From contig KV748190.1 in assembly GCA_001692895.1 (NCBI GenBank), positions 2,505,645 to 2,569,644 of the forward strand: a stretch of DNA of 64,000 nucleotides, read 5' to 3'. The notes under the pieces are model-generated. The model ran no database searches. It was not told the origin of the DNA and saw only the letters and a program-made list of their open reading frames with translations. A program made the position numbers and the translations under genes. Below, piece after piece: positions 1 through 10,800 of this stretch; the first letter of the stretch is position 1; each line of letters starts with the position of its first letter. This DNA comes from Cenococcum geophilum 1.58 (Eukaryota > Ascomycota > Dothideomycetes > Gloniales > Gloniaceae).

Positions 1-77
1 ACTCCAATGGCGAGGGGCATGCACCTTACGTGTTTGGAGAAACAAACGCCTCTTAGGCAGATTGGCGGCCCAGCGAA

Positions 78-884
78 CTATTTCTCTGTGAGTACAGCCT
101 TATCGGAACCACTCCTAAGATACTGCAAGTTACCATAAACATAGAGATTCGGCTCGCCCACTTCATATTCTTCATATGCCTTCACAATAGCCGCTGTCAT
201 TCCTTTACCCTTTGCAGTTCCCATATACGCCATGATAGACTCGGCTAGGTCCATGAGATCTCCAACAGTATCTTCGAACTGAATAAGAGCATCACTAAAT
301 GGACAAACAGCGTGAGACTACAGCTATCGGTGGTACTTTAGGAGATGCATTACGGGACAAAACGAGAAAAGATAGAAACCAAAACAACTGGGTTACAGGA
401 CGAGCTTCTATAATAGTCCACAAGTGATGCCATAGTATGAGTACTTCTAATGTCATTTGAGCATGCTCGACGGGAAGAAGAGAGGCATAATGACTGGGTA
501 TGTGTGTAGTTTCGCAGGCCATCAAAGTGGCGACAGCAAGGGTCAGATTAGATGCTCTTGAAAAAAAGTTTAAAATATGCAGAAACAGGGAAGATCGTAC
601 CGGAGATTTTCTGGTTGGGTTATCGACGCTTCCACGCCTTCCAGGCGTAACGCTGCATTCTGCAAGCGGGATCGGATAATACCAGCCACAGTTGGATGAT
701 TTTGTTGGATGTACTTCAAAGCCTTGTTAGCCTCCTCGCCGATATCCTTTCCCCATAGAATGAGCCTGAGGGAGAAATCATGAACCGCATCTCTGTCCTT
801 TCTGAAATATTCGTTGTCGTTAACAGAGTTGGCTCGGCTGAGAAGGCTCTGATACATATCGGAGAGCGATATATCGCTCTCCAT
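78..884 (-). CDS. hypothetical fungal protein, three exons
   Basis: Function not recognised. The start ATG (884-882) sits in a good context (aaaaATGG). Exon 1 (884-601) encodes 94 codons plus two bases, beginning MESDISLSDMYQSLLSRANS. A 44-bp intron with GT..AG ends (600-557) restores the frame exactly into exon 2 from 556 (reads RASNLTLAVATLMACETTHI). A last exon from the AG at 296-295 runs 294-78, contains DLMDLAESIMAYMGTAKGKG and ends with TAG at 80-78. The donor of the second intron is unresolved; the ATT TAG acceptor is clear. The helical, acidic N-terminus resembles the N-terminal regions of large fungal multidomain (STAND or C2H2/ankyrin) proteins, but this protein would be only about 200-240 residues. 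Composition is normal and shows no RIP. It could be a truncated relative of such a protein. Confidence 0.55.
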
Positions 885-1082
885 TTTTCTGCAGAGATGA
901 GTGTTTTGAAAAGGACGTAGTTTTTGCCTGGTCAGTGTTCATGTCTATCTGTATCGCGAGGGCGAGCAGGCTGAAGTCGGCCACAGCCGTTTCCAAATAA
1001 GCCTTATCGCACGCCACCAAAATTAGTACAGGAGGCTGTACTTTTAATTTTCCACTAACGTGGGTCACCGGGTTATGACGGT

Positions 1083-1337
1083 GTCCTGTACAGCGTAGAA
1101 ATAAGCGGCCGATATTGGCACGTGCGCAACCACCAAAAATCGACGATTGTTTGAGGAGGAGATGGACTAGAAGATGATTTAGAATATATACAAGTACTAT
1201 ATAAAGCGTCTACACGATTATAAAAGACGTAATGAGCAAATGACAAAGTATTAGAGTAGTAATATATCTTCGGGAATCGATTTTTAGTGGTTGCNCATGT
1301 GCCAATATCGGCCGCTTATTTCTACGCTGTACAGGAC
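1083..1337. mobile_element. MITE inserted in the mariner terminal repeat
   Basis: A 255-bp element with 61-bp terminal inverted repeats (1083-1143 and 1277-1337) that match at all but two positions plus one undetermined base (N at 1275 lies next to or within this arm). The ends are GTCCTGTACAGCGTAGAAAT and its complement. It is flanked by GGT (1080-1082, 1338-1340); if the true ends are a base or two shorter, the duplication could be read as CGGT or ACGGT. The 133 bp between the arms show no coding potential. Removing it restores the continuous terminal repeat of the surrounding mariner remnant. The transposase superfamily that moved it cannot be told from this copy. Confidence 0.75.
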
Positions 1338-1377
1338 GGTCCACCCAGTTATGACGGAAATCTGACCGCCTGTCTAA

Positions 1378-1509
1378 TTAGGAAAAGCGGTTTCCTATTT
1401 CGGTATTCTGCCGGAAAATATCGCCTCAAGCGACGAAGAGGCCTCAGATGAGGACTTTAATCCGCCAACTCGCGGTTATCTAAGCAATCGGATGCCTGAT
1501 ACACTGTAA
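1378..1509 (+). pseudogene. C-terminal remnant of a Tc1/mariner-type transposase
   Basis: An open stretch of about 43 codons ending in TAA (1507-1509) reads KAVSYFGILPENIASSDEEA followed by SDEDFNPPTRGYLSNRMPDTL. A short hydrophobic segment and then an acidic Ser/Asp/Glu tail is how many fungal Fot1/pogo-type transposases end. The catalytic domain is absent, and the fragment lies inside a 0.36-kb element bounded by TA. It is not a functional gene. It identifies the parent element as a DDE transposon and sets its plus orientation. The assignment to Fot1/pogo rests on this tail and the TA duplication only. Confidence 0.55.
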
Positions 1510-1679
1510 AAAGTCGATATAGACTCTCTCCTATATATTTAAGGCTTCATTCGGGTTTAATAATAAAATAATGCTTTGCGATGGTTTTTACTAGCGATTT
1601 GCCTGCAAATCGGCATTCGGCAGTATTTTGGTGTTCCGTCATAACTAGGTGGACCGTCATAACCCGGTGACCTACGTTA

Positions 1680-2137
1680 TTAGATTTAATGTAAACTACC
1701 GCCTTCCAAATAAAATTACTTATAAAATTAAGCTTTATATTAAAGCTAATAAAAATGTAGTAGCTGGTTATAGAAGTAGTAAAGTATTTTAAAATAAAGT
1801 TCAATTTATAAGTTATAGTTAATCCTTAATATTTAAAGCAAACTATCATGTCCTACCGCGTACGCCTCTTTCAATTAAGCGTAGTTTAGCGACCTTGGCG
1901 GGAGAAAACTACTTTCTAGAACTCCTTACTCCGCTTCTTCATCAAATCCTTCTTGTACGATAGCTATATCAATTCAAGCCTTATTCCGTCACCAGAACCC
2001 TTACATGTACTTAAGAACGACAGTATCAAAGCCGGAAGAGGAGGCCGAGACCCAGCAACAACTTTCCAACCCCAAAATGCACGTCCCGCCCGCGCGAGCC
2101 TACTGCACGCGTCCACGTTGCCGGGCCGGAAATATCT
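1680..2137. other. AT-rich intergenic stretch, no gene seen
   Basis: Bases 1680-1860 are strongly AT-rich with short A/T runs and look like an old decayed repeat; 1860-2137 returns to normal composition. Short frames occur on both strands, but none shows a motif, a convincing start or splice logic. Confidence 0.4.
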
Positions 2138-2461
2138 TTAAGAATAAGGCCTTTGAGGATAGCTAAGTGTAGAGGTAGGAAGCCCGCAGAAGTGCGGGTT
2201 GTTGGTAGTAAAGCCGCACGAGGCGATCGCGTCGTCTTCACCACCGCGCTGCATGAACGTGATTCTGATGCTTAACGCTAGACTTGCCATAGCGAAATGG
2301 GCGAAGCGAAGTTTGCATCGACTATCATACGTAGTAAAGAATGTGGGAAAGATGGGATTTGGTCGAAGAAGAAAATTAACACCAGTCCAATCCTTTGGTA
2401 GTGACTTCAATGGCTCTTGTCCGCCATCCGTCTGGCTGTCGCCATACAGTGTTTTTATCAT
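2138..2461 (-). pseudogene. possible ankyrin-repeat gene remnant
   Basis: Two overlapping minus-strand frames each carry half of what looks like an ankyrin unit. One reads MQRGGEDDAIASCGF and the other, shifted by one base, reads SAGFLPLHLAILKG. The core GFLPLHLAI is close to the ankyrin consensus G.TPLHLA. The order and spacing fit a single repeat broken by a frameshift between them. No complete repeat array and no credible start remain. It lies just downstream of the 3' end of the split gene at 2464-3044. This is a weak call resting on one short motif. Confidence 0.25.
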
Positions 2462-2463
2462 GT

Positions 2464-3044
2464 TTAATCTGAATGATCTACTATAGTATCGATGGTATGA
2501 GGCTCCACAAACCAGTGATGAGGCGTACTTCCAATTGTACCAATTAGGTGAAACATGCCCTGCTTATCATACCACTTATTCTCATTCTCGATCGGCATAC
2601 AATACGACAATTGTGTCCAGTACTTCCGGCATGCTTCCCAAGCCTGGTCTTTTGATTCGTACGCCCCGATAACGAGGAGACCACTAGATCTATGCAAGGC
2701 TAGATACGCAGTTCTAAGATCCGTATTCTCGGTGGCAGCAGGCAACTCCTTTGGCAGCACTTTAACCCACTGGAGTCCATGGCTGTATACACGGATATCG
2801 ATAGTCCCGTTCGGCCAGACACGTCTCTCAGCCTTTACAGCACTTAGCCTCGTGATAGCCGCTGGTGCAGGCTTTGTCCCTGGGGAATCCCAGCCAAAGC
2901 CGCGTACAATGTCTTCTATCTCGACGCTTGAGTTGCAGTATCGGGCAATGTAGGCTCTGACGCTCTCATCTGCGAACGAAGGGTCTTTGAATACGCCAAT
3001 GACCGTCTCGTAACGATGGCTAGCCTTAACGACGTAGAGGAAGG
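2464..3044 (-). pseudogene. 3' half of host gene split by the MULE
   Basis: Read on the minus strand from the MULE border, this stretch is open for 192 codons to TAA (2466-2464). It begins FLYVVKASHRYETVIGVFKD and ends HHWFVEPHTIDTIVDHSD. There is no RIP damage and codon use looks normal. The other half of the gene is at 63488-63996. Taking out 60,450 bp (element plus one 7-bp duplication) joins ..APQQAFL to YVVKAS.. without a frame change, giving about 360 codons. The C-terminal part is rich in aromatic and hydrophobic residues and looks globular, with two similarly built segments (around VVKASHRYETVIGVFKDPSF and LHRSSGLLVIGAYESKDQAW) that may be a weak internal repeat. No family was recognised. 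In this genome the half lacks its own start and promoter. Confidence 0.85.
3038..3044. repeat. 7-bp target site duplication of the MULE, left copy
   Basis: AGGAAGG directly abuts the left terminal repeat and is repeated exactly after the right terminal repeat (63488-63494). The neighbouring bases differ (G at 3037, C at 63495), so the duplication is exactly 7 bp if the element starts with CCGGAC. Confidence 0.9.
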
Positions 3045-3099
3045 CCGGACAGGATCCGGACAGTAACTCTTGGCAGTAACTTTACTGTCCGAATCTTTT
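3045..3099 (+). repeat. MULE left terminal inverted repeat (55 bp)
   Basis: It starts CCGGACAGGATCCGGACAGT and is identical over 55 bp to the complement of 63433-63487. Inside it, CCGGACAG occurs twice (3045-3052, 3056-3063), and CGGACAGTAA (3057-3066) is inverted as TTACTGTCCG (3082-3091) with a 15-nt spacer, so each terminal repeat holds its own palindrome. Such repeats are where the transposase would bind. Confidence 0.95.
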
Positions 3100-3361
3100 C
3101 CAAATCAGGCGGAAATTTGGGCGGTGAGGCAGCCAAGACACTACTTAAGCACCTATTTTACTAGTAAAAGCCATATAAATGCAATGTTCACCTAATACCC
3201 CGGCACCTCCCGCGAGCCGCTGCACGATCGAATAAAAATACGAATTTTATTAACGCTAAAATTAACGTCGCGTTAACGCCAACGTTAATTAACCCTCCCT
3301 ATAAATATACAGCTATGGCGCCCTAGGCTCTACACTAAGTAGAACTAGATTCTTATTTAAA
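3100..3361 (+). other. MULE 5' noncoding segment
   Basis: No gene. The first 130 bp have normal composition. From about 3235 comes an AT-rich block with several TTAACG/CGTTAA motifs in both orientations (3250-3292). A TATA-like box (TATAAATA, 3300-3307) lies 55 bp before the transposase ATG. Confidence 0.5.
3300..3307 (+). promoter_or_regulatory. candidate TATA box of the MULE transposase
   Basis: TATAAATA lies 55 bp upstream of the ATG at 3362, a sensible distance for a fungal core promoter. In DNA this AT-rich such a motif can arise by chance. Confidence 0.3.
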
Positions 3362-4816
3362 ATGGATACTCCTACTACTACCACACCTTAAGCAAACTAA
3401 CTAGTTAAGTAGAAGGCCTATAAGAAGCTAAGAAACGAAAATATAATCGCGGCAATATAGGCAGCTATTTAATTAATCCCTTTTAAACACTTGCTTAAAC
3501 TAGAAGCTAGTAAGCACTATAATATTTGCAACTTAGCAATATAGCGCTTTAATAACTACGCGTTCTCCTAAGGCTATAAGCTTTATATAAGTGGTAGCCG
3601 GGTTATATAGCGAGTCTATATAAGATGCAGAGCTTATAGTAAAGAGACTTATAACAATTAGAAGCTTATAAAGGAGGACCGCTAGCAAAAGGATAAGGGA
3701 GATATATATTTTAGGCGGCTAAATAGGAAGATTTTAAAGAAGAGCTGTCCCTATTAAGTTTCCGCTTATAAGAACGTAGTTAATAGAGCTATTACCTAGC
3801 TTATAAAGATTAATAACGGTATATATACCTGCGCGGCTATACTAAATCCTCTTACTCTCCTAAAGTATAAGAACTGTTAGCCGGATTATGCAGTAAGTAT
3901 AGTAAAGGCTCTTAAACACTAAGCTGCTAATATATCTATAGGAGAGATATAGCGACTTCTATCCTCCAATAAGTTGCTACTAATTAATAGTCGTGACTAT
4001 TAGAATATAGGAGGATAGGTTTATTAAGGTATATAAAAGGCAGGTATAATAAAGTAGGAGCGATTTAAGGAGCTATATTCGGCTTTTTAATAAGCTGGCT
4101 TTTATATACGCTTGCGCATCTATACTAAAGTTAATTCTAAATTAGGTAAGCTTATTACCTAAAGAGCCTCCGTTAACTCCTTTCCTAACAGTATAGATAA
4201 TGCGGCATTTTCTAGAATAGCTAAGCTACTAATTAGTACTGTAGCCCTACTAAATATAATAGTTTAATTAAATAGCTATATAGCTTAGAGTGCCTAGATA
4301 TTAAAGCGTTTAGGATATTAATTTACTTTCCTACTACTAACTAAATACTAACTTGCCATTCCCCCTAGGTAACTATACCTCTTAAGTCCTTGTCTAAATC
4401 ACCTTCTTAACTCTATAGCAGATTGCTTTTGTATATTAATTTACTTCTAGCTTCTATATCTGCACTAATGTAATATTCTTAATAAACTAGCTCCGCATGC
4501 CGCTATTAACTATAATAACTATAACAAACACTAGCAAGACAGTTCCAATTATACACTTACTCGTCTTATTTAAGGCCGAGTAGGTATTTAAAGAGATACA
4601 CGACTTTATAAATAAGTTTATGTTTTACAATATACCCGGCCTAAATATCTATATTAGTAATTAGGGAGCTAGCTTTATATTAGCTATAAAGAAGCTTATA
4701 GAGGAGGATATCTAAATATAACTCTATAAGTAGCACATTACTAAAAATATTAAGACTATATTAGTTAATAGTAGTGGTTATACTAAGGAGAAGCGGAAGC
4801 CTTTAGAAGAGTTAAT
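3362..4816 (+). pseudogene. MULE transposase, part 1 (N-terminus and start of catalytic domain)
   Basis: Frame from ATG 3362 (MDTPTTTTP..) to the A3 insertion. Stops are almost all TAA/TAG where Gln or Trp fits, as RIP would leave. From about 3560 to 3860 a FAR1-like zinc domain reads RVYIRCRAY.., then SCPYQVSAYK, then a position where the usual H-x-H has become Y-T-C. From about 4470, in a different frame, the catalytic region reads NQLRMPLLTII, FKEIHDFINKFMFYNIPG and KWHITKNIK (Trp codon TAG at 4731). This matches the order D-x-TYKTN..MPLL..TD.E.A..KWHI.KNI of MULE/FAR1 transposases. The first catalytic Asp appears to be changed to Asn. Between about 4190 and 4440 the frame is lost over 250 bp, by an intron, small insertion or indels. 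The gene product would be dead. Confidence 0.8.
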
Positions 4817-5222
4817 TGTAACGGAACCTTATAGTAGGAACTACAATAGGTGCGTTATTAGGCTAGGTATATAGAAAATGCAAGTTAAAGTTAATAACGT
4901 AATAATAACTAGTGGAGTGGTTGCCTAATAGATTAACTCTAATTATATTTTAAGAATTACTATAAGGAAGGAACTATCTAGGTAGGGACTGTGGTCCTTT
5001 AAATATACAACTATACTCCTAAGAAATCCTTCTTATATGTAATATACGTATACTCTATCTACTCTATTACGGATTATATAGATTACCCTATATAACCTTA
5101 GCTACTATTCCTCGTTACATAGTTCTATTAGCTCTATCCTAGGCTATACCTAAATTAACTAACTAGCTTCTTCTAACTCTTCTCTAAGTAGTTATAATAT
5201 TATACTTAAAGCGTCTATAACA
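4817..5222 (-). repeat. A3 left LTR (3' LTR in element sense)
   Basis: Complement of the family A LTR, which in sense starts TGTTACGGACGC and ends GGTTCCGTTACA. It is about 18 bp shorter than the 424-bp LTRs of A1. C-to-T and G-to-A differences from the other copies dominate. Confidence 0.85.
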
Positions 5223-8200
5223 CCATCTCCCTCCTCTTTATCTTCGTCCTTAAAGATTCTAAATATCTCTAAGTTATTTACTAGAGGTATAATATCCGTC
5301 TAATTAATTTAGTTAATATTATTGCTTATTATACCTAAAGTAATTTCTTTATCCTTAACTGCTCGTCGCATTCGCACTATTACTGCGATATTATCTCTTA
5401 GTGAGATTATACCATCTCCGTATTCTTGCTGTTTAAAAAAGGGGTTAGTTTATATTATATTAGTAAACCCATTTTCATAATAACTATCTTTTTACTTAGA
5501 GTGTACTAAAGCGAATATTCATTTATCCTATAACGTTTACTCTATCTCTAATGCTAAATATATATAACCTATTACTCTTAATAGTCGTATAGTTCCCTAA
5601 TTAATTTGTCTTAGGGTTTTATATTTAATTTACTGCTACGCGGCTAGATAATAAACTGTCTATTACTTTGGCGGAACTGCGCCGTTCTTAAGATACTAAA
5701 TAAGAGGCTGCCAATGCTTAGTAAAGGGCCCTTAAGTCTTATTTAGCGGCGTCCGCTTAATTAATCCGTCTTAAGAAGGTTTATAAGAAGGTTTATTCTA
5801 AAAAGTAGAAACTTATAGAATAGGGTCTATAGAAACTTAGTAATAAAAAAACAGATTCTCTTTTAACTAAGAAGGAAACAGATCTAAGTAGTTTGGCAAC
5901 TACTCTTCTTAGGTCCCCCTTAGGTGACTTATTCTTTAGTAATCCTTTTTTATTAATACTACCTAACCTAATTTTTTCTAATACTCCTGTACCTTTCCTA
6001 TAGTATTCTTTAAATTCTCTAGTAGTTCCTAAGTAGTCTTATTATAGCCTATCTACTTAACCTCGTACTATATTTTATCGTTAATATTCTTATAATTAAT
6101 AATCTTTAAAACTTGCTATTTATCCTCTTCTTATCCTCTATATATATCTGCTTTATAGACTAGTAACTTAATATTCCTATATACTGGTTCTAGTATTATA
6201 ATATACTATATAAGGTAGATCTTTATTTTAGCTAGTAGGTCTAACTTAAATATAACCGGTAAAATCCTCTATATAATTTTAAAAGGTCTTAGTCTAACGT
6301 AGTCTAACTTCTTACTTAGTTATTAACTTTTAAAATTTTTGTATAGTAGCCACACTTTATCTCCTTCTTTAAGATCTAGTTCCTTAGATCTCTTAGTATT
6401 ATAGTACTTTTTTATTCTCTCTTATACTTTCTTTACTAATTCTATAAGGTCTATATAAAGATTTATTAACGTCTTTATTCTTTCTTTAGCTATACTACTT
6501 ATTTTCTTCGCTTATTATAGTAATAATAATGTCCTTAGCTTATATCTATAATTCGCCTTAAATAGTAATATGCCTATTCCTTCTTAAGGTGTTATATTAT
6601 ATATAAACTATATAATTAGTAGTAGCGATACCTAATTATTCTATACGTGATTAATATAGTGCCTTAGATACTATTCTAGTGTCTAATTTAACCTTTTTAT
6701 TTAACTGTCTATCTGCGGATAATATATAGTAGAAGTTATTACTCTAACTCCTTACTCCGCTAAGAATACCTCCTAGAATGCTACTACGAATCTTAAATCC
6801 CTATCCAATATAATTTTACTTAGTGCTCTATATCTTATAAATACTTCTTTAATATAGATTCTAGCGATATCTTCTGCTAATATTTCTTCTATACACGCTA
6901 TAAAGTATCCCTACTTTATAAGCTTATCTACTATTACTAAGATTGCATTATAATCTTATTCGGTAATAGGGTCTCTTAACTTTAGCAACTTAATAATAAA
7001 GTCCTATAATATAACCTCTTATAGTCTCTCTAGTATTTTAATAGGTTGTAGCCCTCTATATAGCTTATACCTTATTAGTTTATTTCTTTAGTAATTTAGA
7101 TATTCCTTTATAATTTTTTATGCTAAGCTCTAGATTCCGTTAATAATATACTCCTCTTAAAGTCTTAACACTAGGCCTATGGCTCCCTTATATCCTTAAG
7201 TTATTCCCTTATAGAAATCTTTTACGAAATGTTCTACTATACTTCTTAGGATATACTTTGCTTCTCAATTCTTATATATATCCGTTTATAGATATTCTAG
7301 CTATGCCTCTAGAATTCTTTACGCCTAAAAGCTCTTTAGTGTCTTATAGACTCTTTCTAGTTTCTTATTTTTCTAAGTTGCTATAATTTTTAGATAATTA
7401 TACCTAATCAATCCGTCTATGTCTTTTCGCAGTAAAGCCCCTAACGGCTTCTTATCATTTTATAGTTCAGCTTTATAACTTAGAGTATCTACCCTTATAT
7501 TATCTGTACCCTTAATATACTAAATCTTAAAATAGTATTCTATAAGCATCTCTACCTATCTAACCTATCTTTGGTTAAGTTCCTTTATTATTAGGAATCC
7601 TATTAGGTTCTTATAATCCGTCTTAACTATAAATAGTTTCTCTATGCCTTATAAGAATGCTCTCTATTCCTTTAGTACTATAACTATACCTAATAACTCC
7701 TTATTATAGATATTATAGTTTAGTTCTAGTAGTGTTATCTTCCGACTATAATATACTACTAGGTGCTATCTATCTTAATATTTCTATATAAAGTATACCT
7801 CTAGTATATAGTCTAATATATCTATTTCTATAACCGTCTCTAGTCCTAGTTAATAGATCTTAAGAACTGGCTCCTAGGTAAATAACTCTTTAACCTTCTT
7901 AAAGAGTTTCCTTTATTCTTCTCCCCATGCCTATAGTTCTTCTTTCTTTATTAATCGCGTAAATGGTTTAATATCCTTTAACTATTGCGCTATAAACCTT
8001 CTATAGTAATTACAGAACCCTAAAAACAATCTTAACTGCGTAATATTCTCTAGTTCTTACTAATTTACTATAGCCTTAATCTTCTTTAGATCTATACTAA
8101 GTTGGCCTAGTTTAATAATAAATCTAATAAAATCTGTCTTCCTAGTAAAGAACTTGTATTTCTTAATTGCTACTAGCATCTATTCTTTTTATAGTCTCTT

Positions 8201-8828
8201 TAAGACCTATTTAACGTGTTCTTCGTATTCTTCCTTAGTTATTAAGTAGATAATAATATCGTCGAGGTATACTATAATAAATTCATCTAAGTATTTTCCT
8301 AATACATTATTAATACGCTTCTAGAATATTACTAGTGCGTTTATAAGCCCGAATTATATAACTAATAGTTTATATAGTCCTTCCTTTAATCTAAAGGCTG
8401 CCTTCCTTAATCCTAATTTAATAGTACGCCTATCTTAGATTTATCTTCGTAAAGATTTATATATTGCCTATCCTGTCTTAGATTTCGCTAATTAAGGGTA
8501 AAGGATATCTATCCTTTTTTAGTAATATTGTTTAACTATCTATAGTCAATATATAACCTTAGTTTGCCATTCTTCTTTAGTACGAACAGTACTGGATAAC
8601 CCGTTAATGACTGCGATAGTCTAATATATCCTTTTTATAAGTTTTCTTAAACAAACTCTTTTAATACTCTACCTTCTTCTTTAGTAAGCTTATAAATTGA
8701 AAAGAATCCTAAACTTATTTCTAGTTTTAATTCTATCTTATAGTCCTATACTATATACTTTAACAGCTTTTTACTCTCTAGTGACTATAGTTTCTTACCA
8801 TACTTATAGTATCTCTTTAGTACGTAAC
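5223..8828 (-). pseudogene. A3 pol remnant: post-chromodomain tail to reverse transcriptase
   Basis: Read on the minus strand, this is the 3' part of a chromovirus pol, inactivated by RIP. It is colinear with A1 25000-27990. In element order (right to left) come the reverse transcriptase (about 8700-8100, with the LTGYPVLF stretch near 8590), RNase H, integrase (about 7000-6350) and the chromodomain (about 6120-5960), followed by a coding tail that runs to the LTR. Chromovirus B interrupts it at 8828/8829, upstream of the reverse transcriptase. Stops are mainly TAA/TAG on the coding strand. No intact product is possible. Confidence 0.75.
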
Positions 8829-9043
8829 TGTAAGGGATATTATTGCGGACACCTCGGGTTGCCCTTAGGATAACCCCCGGACGCCCCTTGGATGGTCGCC
8901 GGTCACGTACTAGAGGCACGTGCCCGTAGTATATAGTCTCCACAATCCCAGAGGCCTTACCTCCTTAAGGATTCGTCTCTCTTACTAATCTATCCTATTC
9001 CAATCGTATCCTTATAGCCCCCTGTCTATAAGATCCCCTTACA
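8829..9043 (+). repeat. B 5' LTR (215 bp)
   Basis: Starts TGTAAGGGATATTATTGCGG and ends AAGATCCCCTTACA. It is nearly identical to 17529-17743; the few differences are transitions. The conserved CpG-rich core (GGTCGCCGGTCACG) fits RIP sparing CpG. Confidence 0.95.
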
Positions 9044-9168
9044 TTCGAATCCTTCCTATTCTTTTTTAGAAGGGCAGTCGGCTTTAAGAACTAGATTATT
9101 TGTTTACATCTTTTGTTTACAACTACTATCCTCCCTTAAAATCTTGCGATAACCTAAATGGAAACTCC

Positions 9169-10800
9169 ATGGATACCTTATGGAAAGCCATCGCGCAAAG
9201 GCAGGAAGGTCCCTCCAATAGCGAGAGATTGCGATAATATAACCCTCTGGGTAAGACGGCCGAACGAGCCCTAATACCTAGATGCTCTAGGAGCTTAAAG
9301 ACTCTCGCACACCTACGGTTACCGCTAAGGAAAACGCAGATACCCTTTACGACGGTCATAACGCTGCCGGAAAGTAACTGGAACCCCTCCGGCCCTACCT
9401 AGGCCAATTAGAAGATTAAGCGCTAGAGGCAACCCTAAGATCTTCCCCTAAGCTAGAAATGCTAGAGGAATACATTAATGTGTCCAACTAGGGACCCAAC
9501 TAGAACCCTCCCGGAAGACCACCGGCCTATAATTAGTATAGTAGTAGTATATAGACTGCTTATAAGCTAAGCGGGCCTACCCCTTTGGGAAACTAAACCT
9601 AAACACTAACTTAAGACCTAAGGCTTATTAGGAAGCCCACACTAGCTACTAGTACTAATACTACCTTTATAGCAGGAGCCTCCTTAGGCCCAAGTTTGGA
9701 AGGTTAAGAGCCCTATACCGATCTCCTTTAAGACGGATATTGGGAAGCTATCGCAAGGCTCTTAGAAGCTATATAGGAGGAAGCCACTAATAAATATATT
9801 AGAACCCTCTAAGGGTAAATCTAGATCTAGTAGGGTCTAATCTAAGCTAGGTAAATTCTTTTATAACCTAGTTAAGGCTAAGGGCTTCCTAGGAGCTACC
9901 TAGTACCTACCTAAGGAGGTGTAGAAGACTTAGAGAGTTATCTATATAATAAACGGAAAAAGGATATAGACTAACTGGTTAAGGCCTCTAGTAGTCTAGA
10001 ACTCCGCTATAGACCTAACGCCTAGTAGTTAGACGATTGGGTTCGCAAGATAGATAACTTCTTTAAGATGCTAATAATATAAGATAATACTAAAGAGCGT
10101 ATATACTAGATTATTAGCAAGATTAAAGACCAATTGCTAAACTAGATTACACTTAATTAGCTTAATAAAGAGTAAATTACTATATAGCCACAGCTATAAA
10201 CCTTCCTAAAGAAATGGACTTAAGATCCGTATATCGTATAATATAATAATACAGAGCTATTCTAGAATGGGACACAGCTAGACCGCCATAACTTTTACCA
10301 GTTTATAAACTTTGTAGAAACTTATACTTAGCAGATAGATTTAAAGCCTTTTAAAAATAAGGACGGCAGCATCTATAAAAAGGAGAAGATTGGGTTTATC
10401 TGGGCTAGAATTAAGCTAGTAATTTATGACGAAATAAAGCGCGTGGGAGCCCTATTGCGGATTACCATATATACGGATTTTGAATAAGCAGTTCTAAACG
10501 CTGAAGATATAGTAAGGAACTAGACCTCTTCTAGTAGGAAGCTAGAGGGTTACTAGAAGCGCGGGCACTTTAGTAGTAATATAGGGCAGACCTAACCTTT
10601 AAAGAAGCCGTTCTTAAAGAGAACTTTAGAAGGGTTAAAGTTAGGAACCTTAAATAACGGGAAAAACTCCTAGGGTTAACCTAATACCCGTCCGGCACCT
10701 TTATAAAAACACTCTAAGAAGTTAAGAGAAAACTTTAGAGGTAGATTCTATTAGAAAAATAAGTAGGGCGACAACCGCACTAACAATCTAAAAAAAGAAA
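9169..10800 (+). pseudogene. B gag remnant
   Basis: The most coherent frame starts at ATG 9169 (MDTLWKAIAQRQEGPSNSER..) and continues with stops that fit mutated Gln/Trp codons. It precedes the protease motif near 10927, where gag is expected. The 3' part is Lys/Arg-rich (around 10710-10760), as in nucleocapsid regions, but no clear CCHC knuckle was found. The minus-strand frame at 9126-9359 is an antisense shadow of this gene. The gag/pol boundary is approximate. Confidence 0.6.

Larger units (their letters stand above)
1056..1679 (+). mobile_element. Tc1/mariner-type remnant with TA duplication
   Basis: The ends are inverted repeats flanked by TA on both sides (1056-1057 and 1678-1679): ACGTGGGTCACCGGGTTATG at the left and its complement, with G/A differences, at the right. 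The repeat continues through a second block (CCACCCAGTTATGACGGAA at the left), which a younger MITE at 1083-1337 interrupts. Without that insertion the element is about 360 bp. It keeps the acidic C-terminus of a transposase (1378-1509), so it is an internally deleted derivative of a DDE element of the Tc1/mariner/pogo group rather than a pure MITE. The TA duplication is typical of that superfamily. It lies upstream of the 78-884 gene. Confidence 0.75.

Noticed and set aside
820..1068. Minus-strand frame of 82 codons overlapping the start of the 78-884 gene
   Set aside because: Begins inside the mariner terminal repeat and overlaps a better-supported start in another frame; possible leader sequence only.
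2555..2953. Plus-strand open frame of 132 codons
   Set aside because: Shadow of the split host gene, whose minus frame continues in register to the other half at 63488.
9126..9359. Minus-strand open frame of 77 codons
   Set aside because: Antisense to gag of chromovirus B; no motif.
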